Origin: Amylibacter sp. IMCC11727
Lineage (GTDB): Bacteria; Pseudomonadota; Alphaproteobacteria; Rhodobacterales; Rhodobacteraceae
Assembly: GCF_029854195.1 (NCBI RefSeq)
Contig: NZ_CP122960.1
Location: forward strand, 2,486,001 to 2,550,000
Length of the DNA stretch: 64,000 nucleotides
Direction: 5' to 3'
Shown in pieces: positions 9,282 to 17,504 of this stretch. Under the pieces are notes generated by a model. That model ran no database searches, had not been told where the DNA came from, and saw only the letters and a list, made by a program, of their open reading frames with translations. Each line of letters starts with the position of its first letter. The first letter of the stretch is position 1. The translations under genes were made by a program, and so were the position numbers.

Positions 9282-9836
9282 ATGGCTGGTTCTGAAACCC
9301 ATCACACCCTGCCCGCCCCTGTTTTTGCAGACGAAAAACCCAACCTCGCGATTGTGGTGTCCCCGTATTACAAAGACATTGCCGACAATCTAGTGGCAGG
9401 CGCACAGGCAGCGATCACCGCGAGCGGCGCAACCTTTGAAATGGTAGAGGTCCCCGGCGCGCTGGAAATCCCAACTGCGATCCGCATCGCGGCGCGGTCC
9501 AACAATTTTGACGGTTTTGTCGCGCTTGGTTGCGTAATCCGTGGGGAAACCACCCACTACGAAACGGTCTGCAACGATTCCAGCCGCGCGCTGCAATTGC
9601 TCGGGCTCGAAGGATATTGCATCGGCAACGGCATTCTCACGGTTGAAAACCGCACCCAAGCAGAAGTCCGCGCCGATAAAGACGGCCAAAACAAGGGCGG
9701 CGGTGCCGCGGAAGCCGCGCTTCACCTAATCGCGCTCACCCATCGTTTCTTAAAGAAAACCAAAGGGATCGGTTTTAAACCCGCATCTGAACACATCCTG
9801 ATGGCAGGACAATCCAAGGACAAGAACACAGCATGA
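9282..9836 (+). CDS. ribH: 6,7-dimethyl-8-ribityllumazine synthase
   Basis: 184 residues, slightly long because of a polar 20-residue N-terminus. Family features are IVVSPYYKDIADNLVAGA, the phosphate-binding and ribityl-binding segments VPGALEIPTAIRIAA and VALGCVIRGETTHYETV, and NGILTVENRTQAEVRA. It condenses the RibD-pathway pyrimidine with DHBP to make the substrate of riboflavin synthase; members assemble as pentamers or 60-mers. The gene lies three bases after ribBA, and its stop overlaps the nusB start (ATGA), matching the common ribH-nusB pair. Confidence 0.95.
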   Translation: MAGSETHHTLPAPVFADEKPNLAIVVSPYYKDIADNLVAGAQAAITASGATFEMVEVPGALEIPTAIRIAARSNNFDGFVALGCVIRGETTHYETVCNDSSRALQLLGLEGYCIGNGILTVENRTQAEVRADKDGQNKGGGAAEAALHLIALTHRFLKKTKGIGFKPASEHILMAGQSKDKNTA

Positions 9837-10294
9837 AACCTGCCGACAATAGACAGAAAAAATCCGCAACGCGGCTCTATGCTGTGCAGGCCCTGTTCCA
9901 GATGGAAGCATCTGACACAGACGCAGATACCGTGCGCGATCAATTCCTAAACCACCGTTTTGGTGCAGAAGAAGACGGTATCGAATGGTTCGATGGCAAA
10001 ACCGCCCTGTTCGAAGATTTGCTGACCACGGCTGTTCGCAATCAGGCCAAGATTGACCAACTGACAGACACAGCACTGGTTGAAAAATGGCCCATTGATC
10101 GCATTGATTCCACCATTCGCGCGCTGTTTCGCGCCGCTGGGGCCGAATTGATTATGGCGAAAACCCCGCCAAAGGTTGTCATTTCAGAATTTGTCGACGT
10201 GACAAAATCCTTTTTCCCTGATGGACGCGAAGCAAAATTCGTGAATGCCGTGCTTGATCATATGGCTCGGGCTATTCAGCCAGAAAAATTCTGA
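9833..10294 (+). CDS. nusB: Transcription antitermination factor NusB
   Basis: 153 residues, standard for NusB. The N-terminal helix KKSATRLYAVQALFQME and the C-terminal part KVVISEFVDVTKSFFPDGREAKFVNAVLDHMAR are characteristic of the all-helical NusB fold. The protein binds boxA RNA with NusE (S10) during rRNA antitermination. The start codon overlaps the ribH stop by four bases, so it is last in the riboflavin operon. A long imperfect hairpin lies 14 bases after its stop. Confidence 0.95.
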   Translation: MKPADNRQKKSATRLYAVQALFQMEASDTDADTVRDQFLNHRFGAEEDGIEWFDGKTALFEDLLTTAVRNQAKIDQLTDTALVEKWPIDRIDSTIRALFRAAGAELIMAKTPPKVVISEFVDVTKSFFPDGREAKFVNAVLDHMARAIQPEKF

Positions 10295-10307
10295 CCCAAT
10301 GTCAAAA

Positions 10308-10346
10308 ATCGCCACTCTTTGTCGAAAAAGCACAAGGTGTGGCGAT
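10308..10346. other. Long imperfect stem-loop between nusB and the MFS gene
   Basis: ATCGCCAC at 10308-10315 pairs perfectly with GTGGCGAT at 10339-10346; inside, after one T:T mismatch, CTTTGT pairs with ACAAGG (one G:T). This makes 14 pairs around a nine-base loop. No T-run follows on the plus strand, so it is not a classic terminator. It could stabilise the 3' end of the nusB transcript or be a repressor site for the next gene. Confidence 0.5.
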
Positions 10347-10391
10347 CTATCAGGCGCAATCTGACAGAAAATCCCATTCTGAGAGCGCATC

Positions 10392-11606
10392 ATGCGTCTG
10401 ATCATTTCCTTTGCGGCCCTGTTTCTGTCCATCTCGCTTTTGCAGTTATCAAGCGGAGCCATTGGGCCCCTTGATGCCCTAGCAGGGATTCAACGCGGGT
10501 TCGGCCAAACGCAAATCGGCTTGCTTGGCTCCGCGCACTTCTTGGGTTTTTTCATTGGCTGTTGGTGGTCACCCCGCCTGATGGGGACAGTCGGCCATTC
10601 TCGCGCTTTCGCTGTTTTTGCGGCCTTTGGGGCCATCGGAGCTATCGCCCACCCGATGCTGATAGACCCAACTGCATGGGCCATTATGCGTATCATGACG
10701 GGTCTGTGTATCGCGGGCTGTTACACCGTGGTCGAAGCATGGCTGCAAGCCAAACTAACGAACGAGACCCGCGGTCGCGTCATGGGAACGTACCGCATTG
10801 TGGACATCGGCGCGTCTTCCTTGGCACAGTTGATGATCGGCGTGCTCGATCCTGCCAGTTATGTGTCTTACAACCTGCTTGCAATTCTGTGTTGTGCGTG
10901 CCTGTTCCCACTTACACTCACACAATCGCGCCAACCTGAAACGCCGGATGCGCCGCGCCTGCATCCCATCCGCACCGCAATCACATCGCCCCTTGGGGCC
11001 GCAGGTGTGATGGTGGCTGGCACAACTTCGGCTGCATTTCGTATGGTTTCCCCTATTTATGGCAGTGAAATAGGTCTGACAGCTGCGCAAATCGGCTCTT
11101 TCCTTGCCACAGTTCTTATTGGCGGAGCGGTGGCGCAGTTTCCTGCGGGTTGGCTCGCCGATAAATATGACCGCCGCTATGTTCTGATTGGATTATCTGT
11201 CGCATCCATTGCCGTATGCCTTGGTTTGGTTGCAGCCAGCAACATGGGATTTGGCGCCGTATTTGTGATGGCTGCTCTTTTTGGGGCCACAACATTCCCA
11301 ATCTTTTCGGTCTCTGCCGCTCATGCAAATGATTTTGCGACACCTGAACAATCCGTAGAATTGAACGCATCTTTGATGTTCCTCTACGCCCTTGGTGCGA
11401 TTTTCAGTCCGATTATCGCCGCCAATTTAATTGGCAACTTTGGCCCTGCCGCCCTGTTTGCCTTTATCTCTGGTGCGCATTTGATCTTGGTCATCTTTGG
11501 CCTCGCCCGTATGGCAGTGCGCCCGACCAGCACAGACAAAACGCGCTATAAATACCTCCCGCGCACCTCCTACACGGTTGCCCGATTGCTGCGGCGCAAA
11601 CGCTAA
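10392..11606 (+). CDS. MFS transporter
   Basis: 404 residues with about 12 hydrophobic segments in two halves. Helix 2-3 loop sequence SAHFLGFFIGCWWSPRLMGTVGHSRAF and the second-half equivalent FPAGWLADKYDRRYVLIG are typical MFS signature regions. The protein is an inner-membrane secondary transporter; similar roseobacter proteins are annotated only as MFS (YfcJ/UMF2-like), and the substrate cannot be read from the sequence. The gene stands alone, 97 bases after nusB and 113 bases before lldD, and ends in a short basic tail (ARLLRRKR). Confidence 0.85.
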   Translation: MRLIISFAALFLSISLLQLSSGAIGPLDALAGIQRGFGQTQIGLLGSAHFLGFFIGCWWSPRLMGTVGHSRAFAVFAAFGAIGAIAHPMLIDPTAWAIMRIMTGLCIAGCYTVVEAWLQAKLTNETRGRVMGTYRIVDIGASSLAQLMIGVLDPASYVSYNLLAILCCACLFPLTLTQSRQPETPDAPRLHPIRTAITSPLGAAGVMVAGTTSAAFRMVSPIYGSEIGLTAAQIGSFLATVLIGGAVAQFPAGWLADKYDRRYVLIGLSVASIAVCLGLVAASNMGFGAVFVMAALFGATTFPIFSVSAAHANDFATPEQSVELNASLMFLYALGAIFSPIIAANLIGNFGPAALFAFISGAHLILVIFGLARMAVRPTSTDKTRYKYLPRTSYTVARLLRRKR

Positions 11607-11719
11607 GCGCAAAAAATCGTACATTTTGGACCAATCAGCTTACCAATTTGCCCCCATCCACCCTTGAGCCTGCACAAATCCCTCCGTTAAGCTGATCCAA
11701 ACGAACAGCGGAGGCTCCG

Positions 11720-12886
11720 ATGGCACCCATCACCAATATATACGACCTCAAGGCGCTTCACAAAAAGCGCACGCCAAAGATGTTTTACGACTATGCCGAA
11801 AGCGGATCATGGAGCGAGCAGACCTTTCGCGACAATGTCGACGATTTTGGCAAGATCCGCCTGCGCCAAAAGGTGGCCGTGGATATGTCAAATCGGTCCA
11901 CACAGATGCCGATCCTAGGCCAAGATGCCACAATGCCTGTGTCGCTGGCCCCAATCGGGATGCTTGGCATGCAACACCCAGACGGTGAAATCTTGGCAGC
12001 CCAAGCCGCCGAAGCCTTTGGCATCCCCTTCACCCTGTCTACGATGTCGATCTGTTCCATCGAGGACGTGGCCGAACACACAACCAAACCCTTTTGGTTC
12101 CAGCTTTACGTGATGAAAGACCGCGACTTTATCGAACGGTTGATTGATCGCGCCAAGGCGGCGAAATGTTCAGCGCTGGTACTGACCTATGATCTGCAAA
12201 TCCTTGGCCAGCGCCACAAAGACATCAAAAACGGATTGTCCGCTCCGCCAAAACCAACCCTTGCCAATCTTATCAACACCGCCACAAAACTGCGCTGGGT
12301 CAAAAGCTATCTCGGCACATCCCGCCGCGAATTTCGCAACATTGTGGGCCACGCCAAAAACGTCACGGATATGGCAAACCTTGGCGCATGGACCGCAGAA
12401 CAATTTGATCCAAAACTGAATTGGGACGATGTGGCGTGGATCAAAGACCGCTGGGGCGGCCCGCTGATCCTGAAAGGCATTCTTGATACAGAAGATGCCA
12501 AACGGGCCGTGCAAACGGGTGCAGATGCGCTGATTGTATCCAACCACGGCGGACGACAGCTTGACGGTGCCCTGTCTTCTATTCGCATGTTGCCTGATAT
12601 TGTGGATGCGGTTGGCGACCAAATCGAAGTGCATTTTGACGGTGGCATTCGTTCAGGCCAAGACGTGCTCAAGGCCATATCGATGGGCGCCAAAAGCACC
12701 ATGATCGGCCGGGCCTTTGTGCATGGCCTTGGTGCGATGGGCAAAGCAGGGGTGACCGAGGCGCTCAATGTGATCCACAAAGAACTGGACACCACCATGG
12801 CACTGTGCGGAGAACGTGAGCTGAAAAACATGGGCCGCCACAACCTGCTAATCCCCCATGATTTTCGCGGTCAGTGGGAGCCATAA
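11720..12886 (+). CDS. lldD: FMN-dependent alpha-hydroxy-acid dehydrogenase, L-lactate dehydrogenase type
   Basis: 388 residues, normal for LldD. Family marks are YDYAESGSWSEQTFRDN, the FMN-binding PIGMLGMQHPDGE and LSTMSICSIEDV, the active-site SNHGGRQLDGA with the catalytic histidine, and the phosphate-binding DGGIRSGQDVLKA and MIGRAFVHG. Such enzymes oxidise L-lactate (or related 2-hydroxyacids) at the membrane and pass electrons to quinone. The usual LTVDLPVLG reads LTYDLQILG here, a mild variation near the active site. An AGCGGAGGC ribosome binding site precedes the ATG. Glycolate or another hydroxyacid as substrate cannot be excluded. It seems monocistronic. Confidence 0.88.
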   Translation: MAPITNIYDLKALHKKRTPKMFYDYAESGSWSEQTFRDNVDDFGKIRLRQKVAVDMSNRSTQMPILGQDATMPVSLAPIGMLGMQHPDGEILAAQAAEAFGIPFTLSTMSICSIEDVAEHTTKPFWFQLYVMKDRDFIERLIDRAKAAKCSALVLTYDLQILGQRHKDIKNGLSAPPKPTLANLINTATKLRWVKSYLGTSRREFRNIVGHAKNVTDMANLGAWTAEQFDPKLNWDDVAWIKDRWGGPLILKGILDTEDAKRAVQTGADALIVSNHGGRQLDGALSSIRMLPDIVDAVGDQIEVHFDGGIRSGQDVLKAISMGAKSTMIGRAFVHGLGAMGKAGVTEALNVIHKELDTTMALCGERELKNMGRHNLLIPHDFRGQWEP

Positions 12887-12977
12887 GGCCGATTGTTTCC
12901 AATTTGGAAAAAAAGCTTGCTCGAATCGACGCAATGTTTCTACCTTAAGTAACCTAAATCTGCTTTTGGGAACACTT

Positions 12978-13100
12978 ATGCGCCACTTTACGACCCGAAC
13001 CGCGGGCGGTTTTACCGCTGTCTGGTTTCATTCTCTTGAATGGTATTACACCACACTTGAAACTGTCCTTGATCGTTTCCAAAGCAAGGACCCCAGATAA
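12978..13100 (+). CDS. Possible 40-residue small protein
   Basis: ATG at 12978 opens 40 codons ending TAA at 13098-13100. The product is MRHFTTRTAGGFTAVW followed by a tryptophan/tyrosine-rich middle (HSLEWYYTTL) and a charged end, which looks like a real small protein, not random translation. GGGA seven bases ahead of the ATG could be a ribosome binding site. A hairpin with a short T-run begins right at the stop. I know no function. The coding region also includes a GC-rich self-complementary piece followed by TTTT, so part of it could instead be a transcript end of lldD. Confidence 0.38.
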   Translation: MRHFTTRTAGGFTAVWFHSLEWYYTTLETVLDRFQSKDPR

Positions 13101-13124
13101 GGCAAATTCAGCCTTGCCCTTTTA
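13099..13124 (+). terminator. Weak terminator-like hairpin
   Basis: GGCAA (13101-13105) pairs with TTGCC (13114-13118), followed by CTTTT. Only five to seven pairs, so it is weak. It lies immediately after the stop codon of the possible 40-residue protein. Confidence 0.3.
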
Positions 13125-13205
13125 GATATTCTCGCCTAATGCAGCAGCTTCACGCGGCACTTACACCCTTGGAGGATTGCCGCCTTTGTAACTTAGGAGA
13201 ATATC

Positions 13206-13853
13206 ATGGCTGATATGCCAAATATTAACGCTACACTGCGTGAGGGGACAGGCAAGGGGGCCGCCCGCCAAGCACGTCGTGATGGGCTTGTTCCCGGTGT
13301 AGTTTACGGTGGTGGCGACGACCCCATCGCAATCAACGTTAAATTCAACGAGCTGTTCAAACAGTTGAAAGCAGGCAAATTCTTGTCCACGCTGTTCAAC
13401 CTGAAAATTGAAGGCCAAGAAGACGTTCGTGTGATCTGTCGGAACGTACAGCGCGATGTTGTGAAGGATCTTCCAACACACCTCGACCTGATGCGCCTGC
13501 GTCGCACATCCCGTGTTAACCTGTTCATTCCAGTGACGTTCATCAACGAAGAAACTTCTGTTGGCCTGAAACGTGGCGGTACATTGACAGCGGTTCGCAC
13601 AGAAATCGAATTGAAGGTAACTGCGGGCAATATCCCAGAAGCCATCGAAATTGATCTGGAAAATCTGGACATCGGTGACGTTGTGAACATTTCCGACGTA
13701 ACCCTGCCAGAAGGCTCGCGCCCAATGATCACAGACCGTGACTTTGTAATCGCGAACATTTCTGCACCATCTTCCTTGAAATCCGAAGGCGAAGACGAGG
13801 ATGAAGGCGAAGAAGCAGAAGCGCCAGCAGCAGAAGAAACAACAGAAGAGTAA
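13206..13853 (+). CDS. rplY: 50S ribosomal protein L25, Ctc-type
   Basis: 215 residues: an N-terminal 5S-rRNA-binding L25 domain (NATLREGTGKGAARQARRDGLVPGVVYGG) and the C-terminal beta domain of the long Ctc form (about residues 100-185, with EAIEIDLENLDIGDVVNISDV split by the usual turn). A very acidic tail (EGEDEDEGEEAEAPAAEE) follows, common in alphaproteobacteria. The protein binds 5S rRNA in the large subunit. A TAGGAG site stands seven bases ahead of the ATG. It precedes pth, as is common, but a strong terminator lies between them. Confidence 0.96.
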   Translation: MADMPNINATLREGTGKGAARQARRDGLVPGVVYGGGDDPIAINVKFNELFKQLKAGKFLSTLFNLKIEGQEDVRVICRNVQRDVVKDLPTHLDLMRLRRTSRVNLFIPVTFINEETSVGLKRGGTLTAVRTEIELKVTAGNIPEAIEIDLENLDIGDVVNISDVTLPEGSRPMITDRDFVIANISAPSSLKSEGEDEDEGEEAEAPAAEETTEE

Positions 13854-13875
13854 TCTTCCAAGCTTTCAAAATTTC

Positions 13876-13916
13876 AAAGGCCCGCGCGTTCAAACAACGT
13901 GCGGGCCTTTTCTGTT
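13876..13916 (+). terminator. Strong rho-independent terminator after rplY
   Basis: AAAGGCCCGCGCGTT (13876-13890) pairs along its whole length, with one G:T, with AACGTGCGGGCCTTT (13896-13910) around a CAAAC loop, and a T-rich tail (TTTTCTGTTT) follows. It separates rplY from pth and can also act on the opposite strand because of the leading A-run. Confidence 0.9.
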
Positions 13917-13956
13917 TCGGCTATAAGGCCCCAAACACTACGCCCAGGAGGTTCAC

Positions 13957-14640
13957 ATGCAAATTTTCGTTGGCCTTGGTAACCCCGGTGCAAAATATGC
14001 GGGCAACCGTCACAACATTGGCTTCATGGCGCTGGATCGGATCGCATCTGATCACGGCTTCGGCCCGTGGCGTTCCAAATTTCAAGGCGTCATCAGCGAA
14101 GGTCGGTTTGGCTCTGACCGTGTGGTTCTGCTCAAACCCGAAACCTATATGAACCTGTCTGGCCAATCTGTGGCTGCGGCCGCAAAGTTTTACAAAACAG
14201 ACGTGTCAGACATCACTGTGTTCCACGATGAACTGGACCTCGCACCAGGAAAGTGTCGATACAAAACGGGCGGCGGGCACGCAGGGCACAATGGCTTACG
14301 TTCGATCCATCAGCACCTCAATCCCGAATATAATCGCATCCGTATCGGCATTGGTCATCCAGGCCACAAAGATGCCGTTGCAAGCTATGTTTTGCGCGAC
14401 TTCGCAAAGGCGGATCAGGATTGGATTGACGATCTGTTGCGCGGCATTTCCGATGGCGCCCCCGAATTGGCCAAAGGGGACAGTGGGCGGTTCATGAACG
14501 CGGTGGCCCTGCGCACTGCACCACCACGCTCTTCCACAACCAAGCCAAAAGAAAAGAAGATCGAAAAACCAGCGGAACCAGAAGCCAAGGTCGAAGAAAC
14601 GCTTTCGCCTTTGCAACGGCTCGCGGCAAAGTTTCGGTAA
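13957..14640 (+). CDS. pth: Peptidyl-tRNA hydrolase
   Basis: 227 residues. The core has the family motifs GLGNPGAKYAGNRHNIGF (with the catalytic histidine and asparagine region), LLKPETYMNLSGQSV and FHDELDLAPGKCRYKTGGGHAGHNGLRS. The enzyme frees peptides from prematurely released peptidyl-tRNA. The last 35 or so residues are a charged, proline-rich extension (TTKPKEKKIEKPAEPEAK) beyond the usual 190, often seen in Rhodobacteraceae. AGGAGG five bases upstream of the ATG makes the start secure. The serine hydrolase gene starts four bases after its stop. Confidence 0.96.
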   Translation: MQIFVGLGNPGAKYAGNRHNIGFMALDRIASDHGFGPWRSKFQGVISEGRFGSDRVVLLKPETYMNLSGQSVAAAAKFYKTDVSDITVFHDELDLAPGKCRYKTGGGHAGHNGLRSIHQHLNPEYNRIRIGIGHPGHKDAVASYVLRDFAKADQDWIDDLLRGISDGAPELAKGDSGRFMNAVALRTAPPRSSTTKPKEKKIEKPAEPEAKVEETLSPLQRLAAKFR

Positions 14641-14644
14641 TTCA

Positions 14645-15850
14645 ATGGATTACAAAGCACTCGCCATCACGCTAAAGATTATCCTTGCCCGGCTGATACA
14701 GCTCGATTTTGTCGGCATCAACCGACTGGCCCGCGTGAACACCATGTTCGATGCAGAAAAAATCGTACAAAATTTCGTATCTATCCGCGATCTGTTTGAT
14801 TTTAAGGATGTAGAACTCGACACGTCCAATCCCACGCCTCTGCCAGAAAACCCACAGCCCCTGCCCGACCAATTCAATTGGGGCGACGCGGTGATATCCC
14901 TGTCAGAGTGGCAAGCAGCTCGCAGCGTGTGCGGAATGGTTGTGCTCAAAAACGGTGAACGGGCGTACGAGGCGTATTTCCACGAAACCACGCAACACGA
15001 CCGCCGCATCAGTTGGTCCATGTCCAAAAGCGTGTTGTCCATCGCCATCGGCGTTTTGCACGATCAAGGCCGCCTGCCACCGCTTGGTACACCGATTGGC
15101 CAGATTGTTCCGAGCTTGCGCGACAGCGCCTATACAAATGCAACGCTTCGCAACGTTTTGAACATGGCAAGCGGTGTTGCATTTAACGAAGACTATCTCG
15201 ATTTTCATTCCGACATTAACCGCATGGGCCGCATCATTGGCACCGGTGGCTCCATGGATGCCTTCGCACAAGGAATGGTTGCGCAGGAATGGGCACCTGG
15301 CACGTACAATCACTATGTATCCATCGACACCCATGTGCTTGGCATGGTGTTACGCGCAGTCAGTGGCCAAGACCTTGATACCTTTATCCGCGATCATGTG
15401 TTTGCCAAGCTTGGCCTTGAAACCGCGCCCTATTTTGTGGCCGATAGCCTGCAAGAACCGTTTATCCTTGGTGGGTTGAACATGATGACCCGAGATTATG
15501 CGCGCATTGGATTGATGATGGTCCAAAAGGGTGAAATCGCAGGTAATCGCGTAATTTCCACCGATTGGGTTCAACGCTCTACGTCCCAATCTGCCCCGCC
15601 CCCTGATCCGGCGCGCGCGGCAATGGCCGACGGGGTTTTGGGCTATGGCTATCAGTGGTGGCTGCCGCCAAATCCTACGCAAGGCGAATATTTCGCAATC
15701 GGAATTTACGGCCAGTACATTTATATCGACACAGCACGCCAAGTGGTCATCGCCATCAACAGCGCAGATCGCGATTTTAAAGACGGCGACGGACAAATTA
15801 CGCTTAACAATATTCAACTGTTCCGCCAGATCGCTGCGCATTTAGAATAA
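14645..15850 (+). CDS. Serine hydrolase, beta-lactamase/class C (PBP4*-like) family
   Basis: 401 residues. The SxxK nucleophile motif is SMSK in the segment RRISWSMSKSVLSIAIG, and WAPGTYNHYVSIDTHVLG carries the tyrosine-containing second motif with its YxH variation. The C-terminal part (LGYGYQWWLPPN ... YGQYIYIDTARQVVIAIN) fits the fold's closing sheet, where the usual KTG triad is not obvious. Members range from esterases to D-aminopeptidases, so the substrate is unknown. The first 30 residues are partly hydrophobic but not a clear signal peptide. It lies four bases after pth, probably cotranscribed. Confidence 0.82.
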   Translation: MDYKALAITLKIILARLIQLDFVGINRLARVNTMFDAEKIVQNFVSIRDLFDFKDVELDTSNPTPLPENPQPLPDQFNWGDAVISLSEWQAARSVCGMVVLKNGERAYEAYFHETTQHDRRISWSMSKSVLSIAIGVLHDQGRLPPLGTPIGQIVPSLRDSAYTNATLRNVLNMASGVAFNEDYLDFHSDINRMGRIIGTGGSMDAFAQGMVAQEWAPGTYNHYVSIDTHVLGMVLRAVSGQDLDTFIRDHVFAKLGLETAPYFVADSLQEPFILGGLNMMTRDYARIGLMMVQKGEIAGNRVISTDWVQRSTSQSAPPPDPARAAMADGVLGYGYQWWLPPNPTQGEYFAIGIYGQYIYIDTARQVVIAINSADRDFKDGDGQITLNNIQLFRQIAAHLE

Positions 15851-15917
15851 TTCTAAACATTGACACTTGGCATCCAGAAGCCCATATTCAGCGCAACTCT
15901 GAAAAGGATGCAAACCC

Positions 15918-16478
15918 ATGTTTATCCAGACCGAAAGCACACCAAACCCAGCCACGTTGAAGTTTCTTCCGGGGCAATCCGTATTGGCAACAGGCACAGC
16001 CGATTTTCCAACCGAAGAAGCGGCGCAAAACTCTCCTTTGGCGACGCAAATATTTAAGGTCCAAGGCGTCACTGGCGTGTTCTTTGGCCCTGATTTTGTC
16101 ACCGTTACCAAAGACGAAAGCACGGATTGGAACCATATCAAACCCTCTATTCTGGGCGTGATTATGGAACACTACCAATCTGGCCAGCCTGTTATGGGCG
16201 ATGATGCGCAGAACACAGGACACAAAGAACACACAGGCGAAGACGGCGAAATTGTCGATCAAATCAAAGACTTGCTTGATACACGCGTGCGTCCCGCGGT
16301 GGCCCAAGACGGCGGAGACATCACGTTCCACGGCTTTGATCGCGGCGTGGTTTACCTGCACATGCAAGGGGCCTGCGCAGGTTGCCCATCCAGCACGATC
16401 ACCCTGAAAATGGGTATCGAAAACCTGCTGCGCCACTATATCCCCGAAGTGACCGAGGTGCGCCCCGTTGCCGCCTAA
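15918..16478 (+). CDS. NFU1-type iron-sulfur scaffold protein
   Basis: 186 residues. The N-terminal Nfu_N domain begins MFIQTESTPNPATLKFLPG, and the C-terminal NifU domain holds the cluster-binding CxxC (C153, C156 in QGACAGCPSST). This matches mitochondrial NFU1 and alphaproteobacterial homologues that deliver 4Fe-4S clusters to target enzymes such as lipoyl synthase. A GAAAAGGA site precedes the ATG. The end of the gene overlaps the TTG start of tsaB by 11 bases, so the two are translationally linked. Confidence 0.92.
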   Translation: MFIQTESTPNPATLKFLPGQSVLATGTADFPTEEAAQNSPLATQIFKVQGVTGVFFGPDFVTVTKDESTDWNHIKPSILGVIMEHYQSGQPVMGDDAQNTGHKEHTGEDGEIVDQIKDLLDTRVRPAVAQDGGDITFHGFDRGVVYLHMQGACAGCPSSTITLKMGIENLLRHYIPEVTEVRPVAA

Positions 16479-17097
16479 CCCGATCATTTTGGCCTTTGAT
16501 ACCGCAGCCGCGCATTGCGCGGCTGTTGTGGTTCAAGGGGACAAAACTCTGGCCGCACGGGTGGAGCCCATGGCCAAAGGGCAAGCCGAACGCCTGTTTC
16601 CCCTGATTGAGGATGTGCTGTCAGATGCTGATATCACATGGTCCGATCTGGCGGCTATCGCGGTTGGCACGGGTCCAGGAAATTTCACAGGTATCCGCAT
16701 TTCCGTTTCCGCCGCTCGGGGCTTGGCTCTTTCGCTCGGTATTCCATCCATTGGCGTTTCACGCCCCGAAGCCTTGGCCTTTGGCACATCAAGCGCGCAA
16801 ACCGCCGTCATTGATGCGCGTCAAAACCGCGTTTACGTGCAGGACTTCGTGAATGGCGTGGCGCAATCAGACGTGCGCATCGAACCCATAGAAGGTTTTG
16901 CCAATCAAGCGCCTCTTTTGTGTGATGCAGATGTGGAACTAACCGCCACGCGCATTCCCACTGAAACAGCACTGGCCAACGTGGCCCGTCTTGCGGCGAC
17001 TCGGTTGAACACGGATCAGCCCAAGCCAGCACCCCTCTATGTGCGCGCGCCAGATGCGGCGCTGCCGTCTGATCCACCACCGACCATTCTGCCATGA
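16468..17097 (+). CDS. tsaB: tRNA threonylcarbamoyladenosine biosynthesis protein TsaB
   Basis: 209 residues. The ASKHA-fold start ILAFDTAAAHCAAVVV and the conserved AIAVGTGPGNFTGIRISVSAARGLALSL are diagnostic of TsaB, the non-catalytic partner of TsaD in t6A37 tRNA modification. The start appears to be TTG at 16468, eight bases after GAGGTG, giving MPPNPIILAFDT; no ATG lies near the conserved beginning. It overlaps nfu at the front and the RimI-like gene at the back (ATGA), reproducing the usual tsaB-rimI pair. Confidence 0.93.
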   Translation: MPPNPIILAFDTAAAHCAAVVVQGDKTLAARVEPMAKGQAERLFPLIEDVLSDADITWSDLAAIAVGTGPGNFTGIRISVSAARGLALSLGIPSIGVSRPEALAFGTSSAQTAVIDARQNRVYVQDFVNGVAQSDVRIEPIEGFANQAPLLCDADVELTATRIPTETALANVARLAATRLNTDQPKPAPLYVRAPDAALPSDPPPTILP

Positions 17098-17504
17098 CCC
17101 CTGCCCAATTGGCCGCCATTCACGCCGCAAGTTTCACGCAGCCGCGTCCGTGGTCCGCAGATGAATTTGTGGCTCTGCTTGCGTCTGAACGGACACGATT
17201 GCTGACCTCAGAAAACGGCTTTGCCCTTATCCAAACCGCAGGTCCAGAAGCAGAGCTATTGACCATCGCTGTCCATCCAAATGCCCGAAGAACGGGTCAA
17301 GGGCGCGATCTTTTAGCCCGCGCTCTCACCGCTGCGCAAAAAGCAAAATGCGAAGACATTTTCCTTGAAGTGGTGGACGACAACACCCCTGCAATCGCGC
17401 TTTATCGTGATGCGGGGTTCAGGGAACGCGCCATTCGCAAAGATTACTATAACGGTGCAAACGGTAAAAAATCATCTGCGCTTGTTATGCACAAATCGCT
17501 CTAA
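17094..17504 (+). CDS. rimI: Ribosomal-protein-alanine N-acetyltransferase, RimI-like GNAT
   Basis: 136 residues, close to RimI. The acetyl-CoA binding motif A reads LLTIAVHPNARRTGQGRDLL, followed by the RimI-type FLEVVDDNTPAIALYRDAGF and the RKDYYNG segment with a terminal tyrosine region. RimI acetylates the N-terminus of ribosomal protein S18, though broader protein acetylation is possible. The ATG overlaps the tsaB stop by four bases. It converges on an SDR gene on the other strand, overlapping its stop by four bases. Confidence 0.88.
   Translation: MTPAQLAAIHAASFTQPRPWSADEFVALLASERTRLLTSENGFALIQTAGPEAELLTIAVHPNARRTGQGRDLLARALTAAQKAKCEDIFLEVVDDNTPAIALYRDAGFRERAIRKDYYNGANGKKSSALVMHKSL

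Larger units (their letters stand above)
12887..13205. other. Intergenic region between lldD and rplY
   Basis: The 319 bases hold a 15-bp palindrome (TTTCCAATTTGGAAA, 12896-12910) right after lldD followed by an A-run, a possible 40-codon gene (12978-13100) with a weak hairpin after it, and the rplY leader ending in a TAGGAG ribosome binding site at 13194-13199. Nothing else was recognised. Confidence 0.5.
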
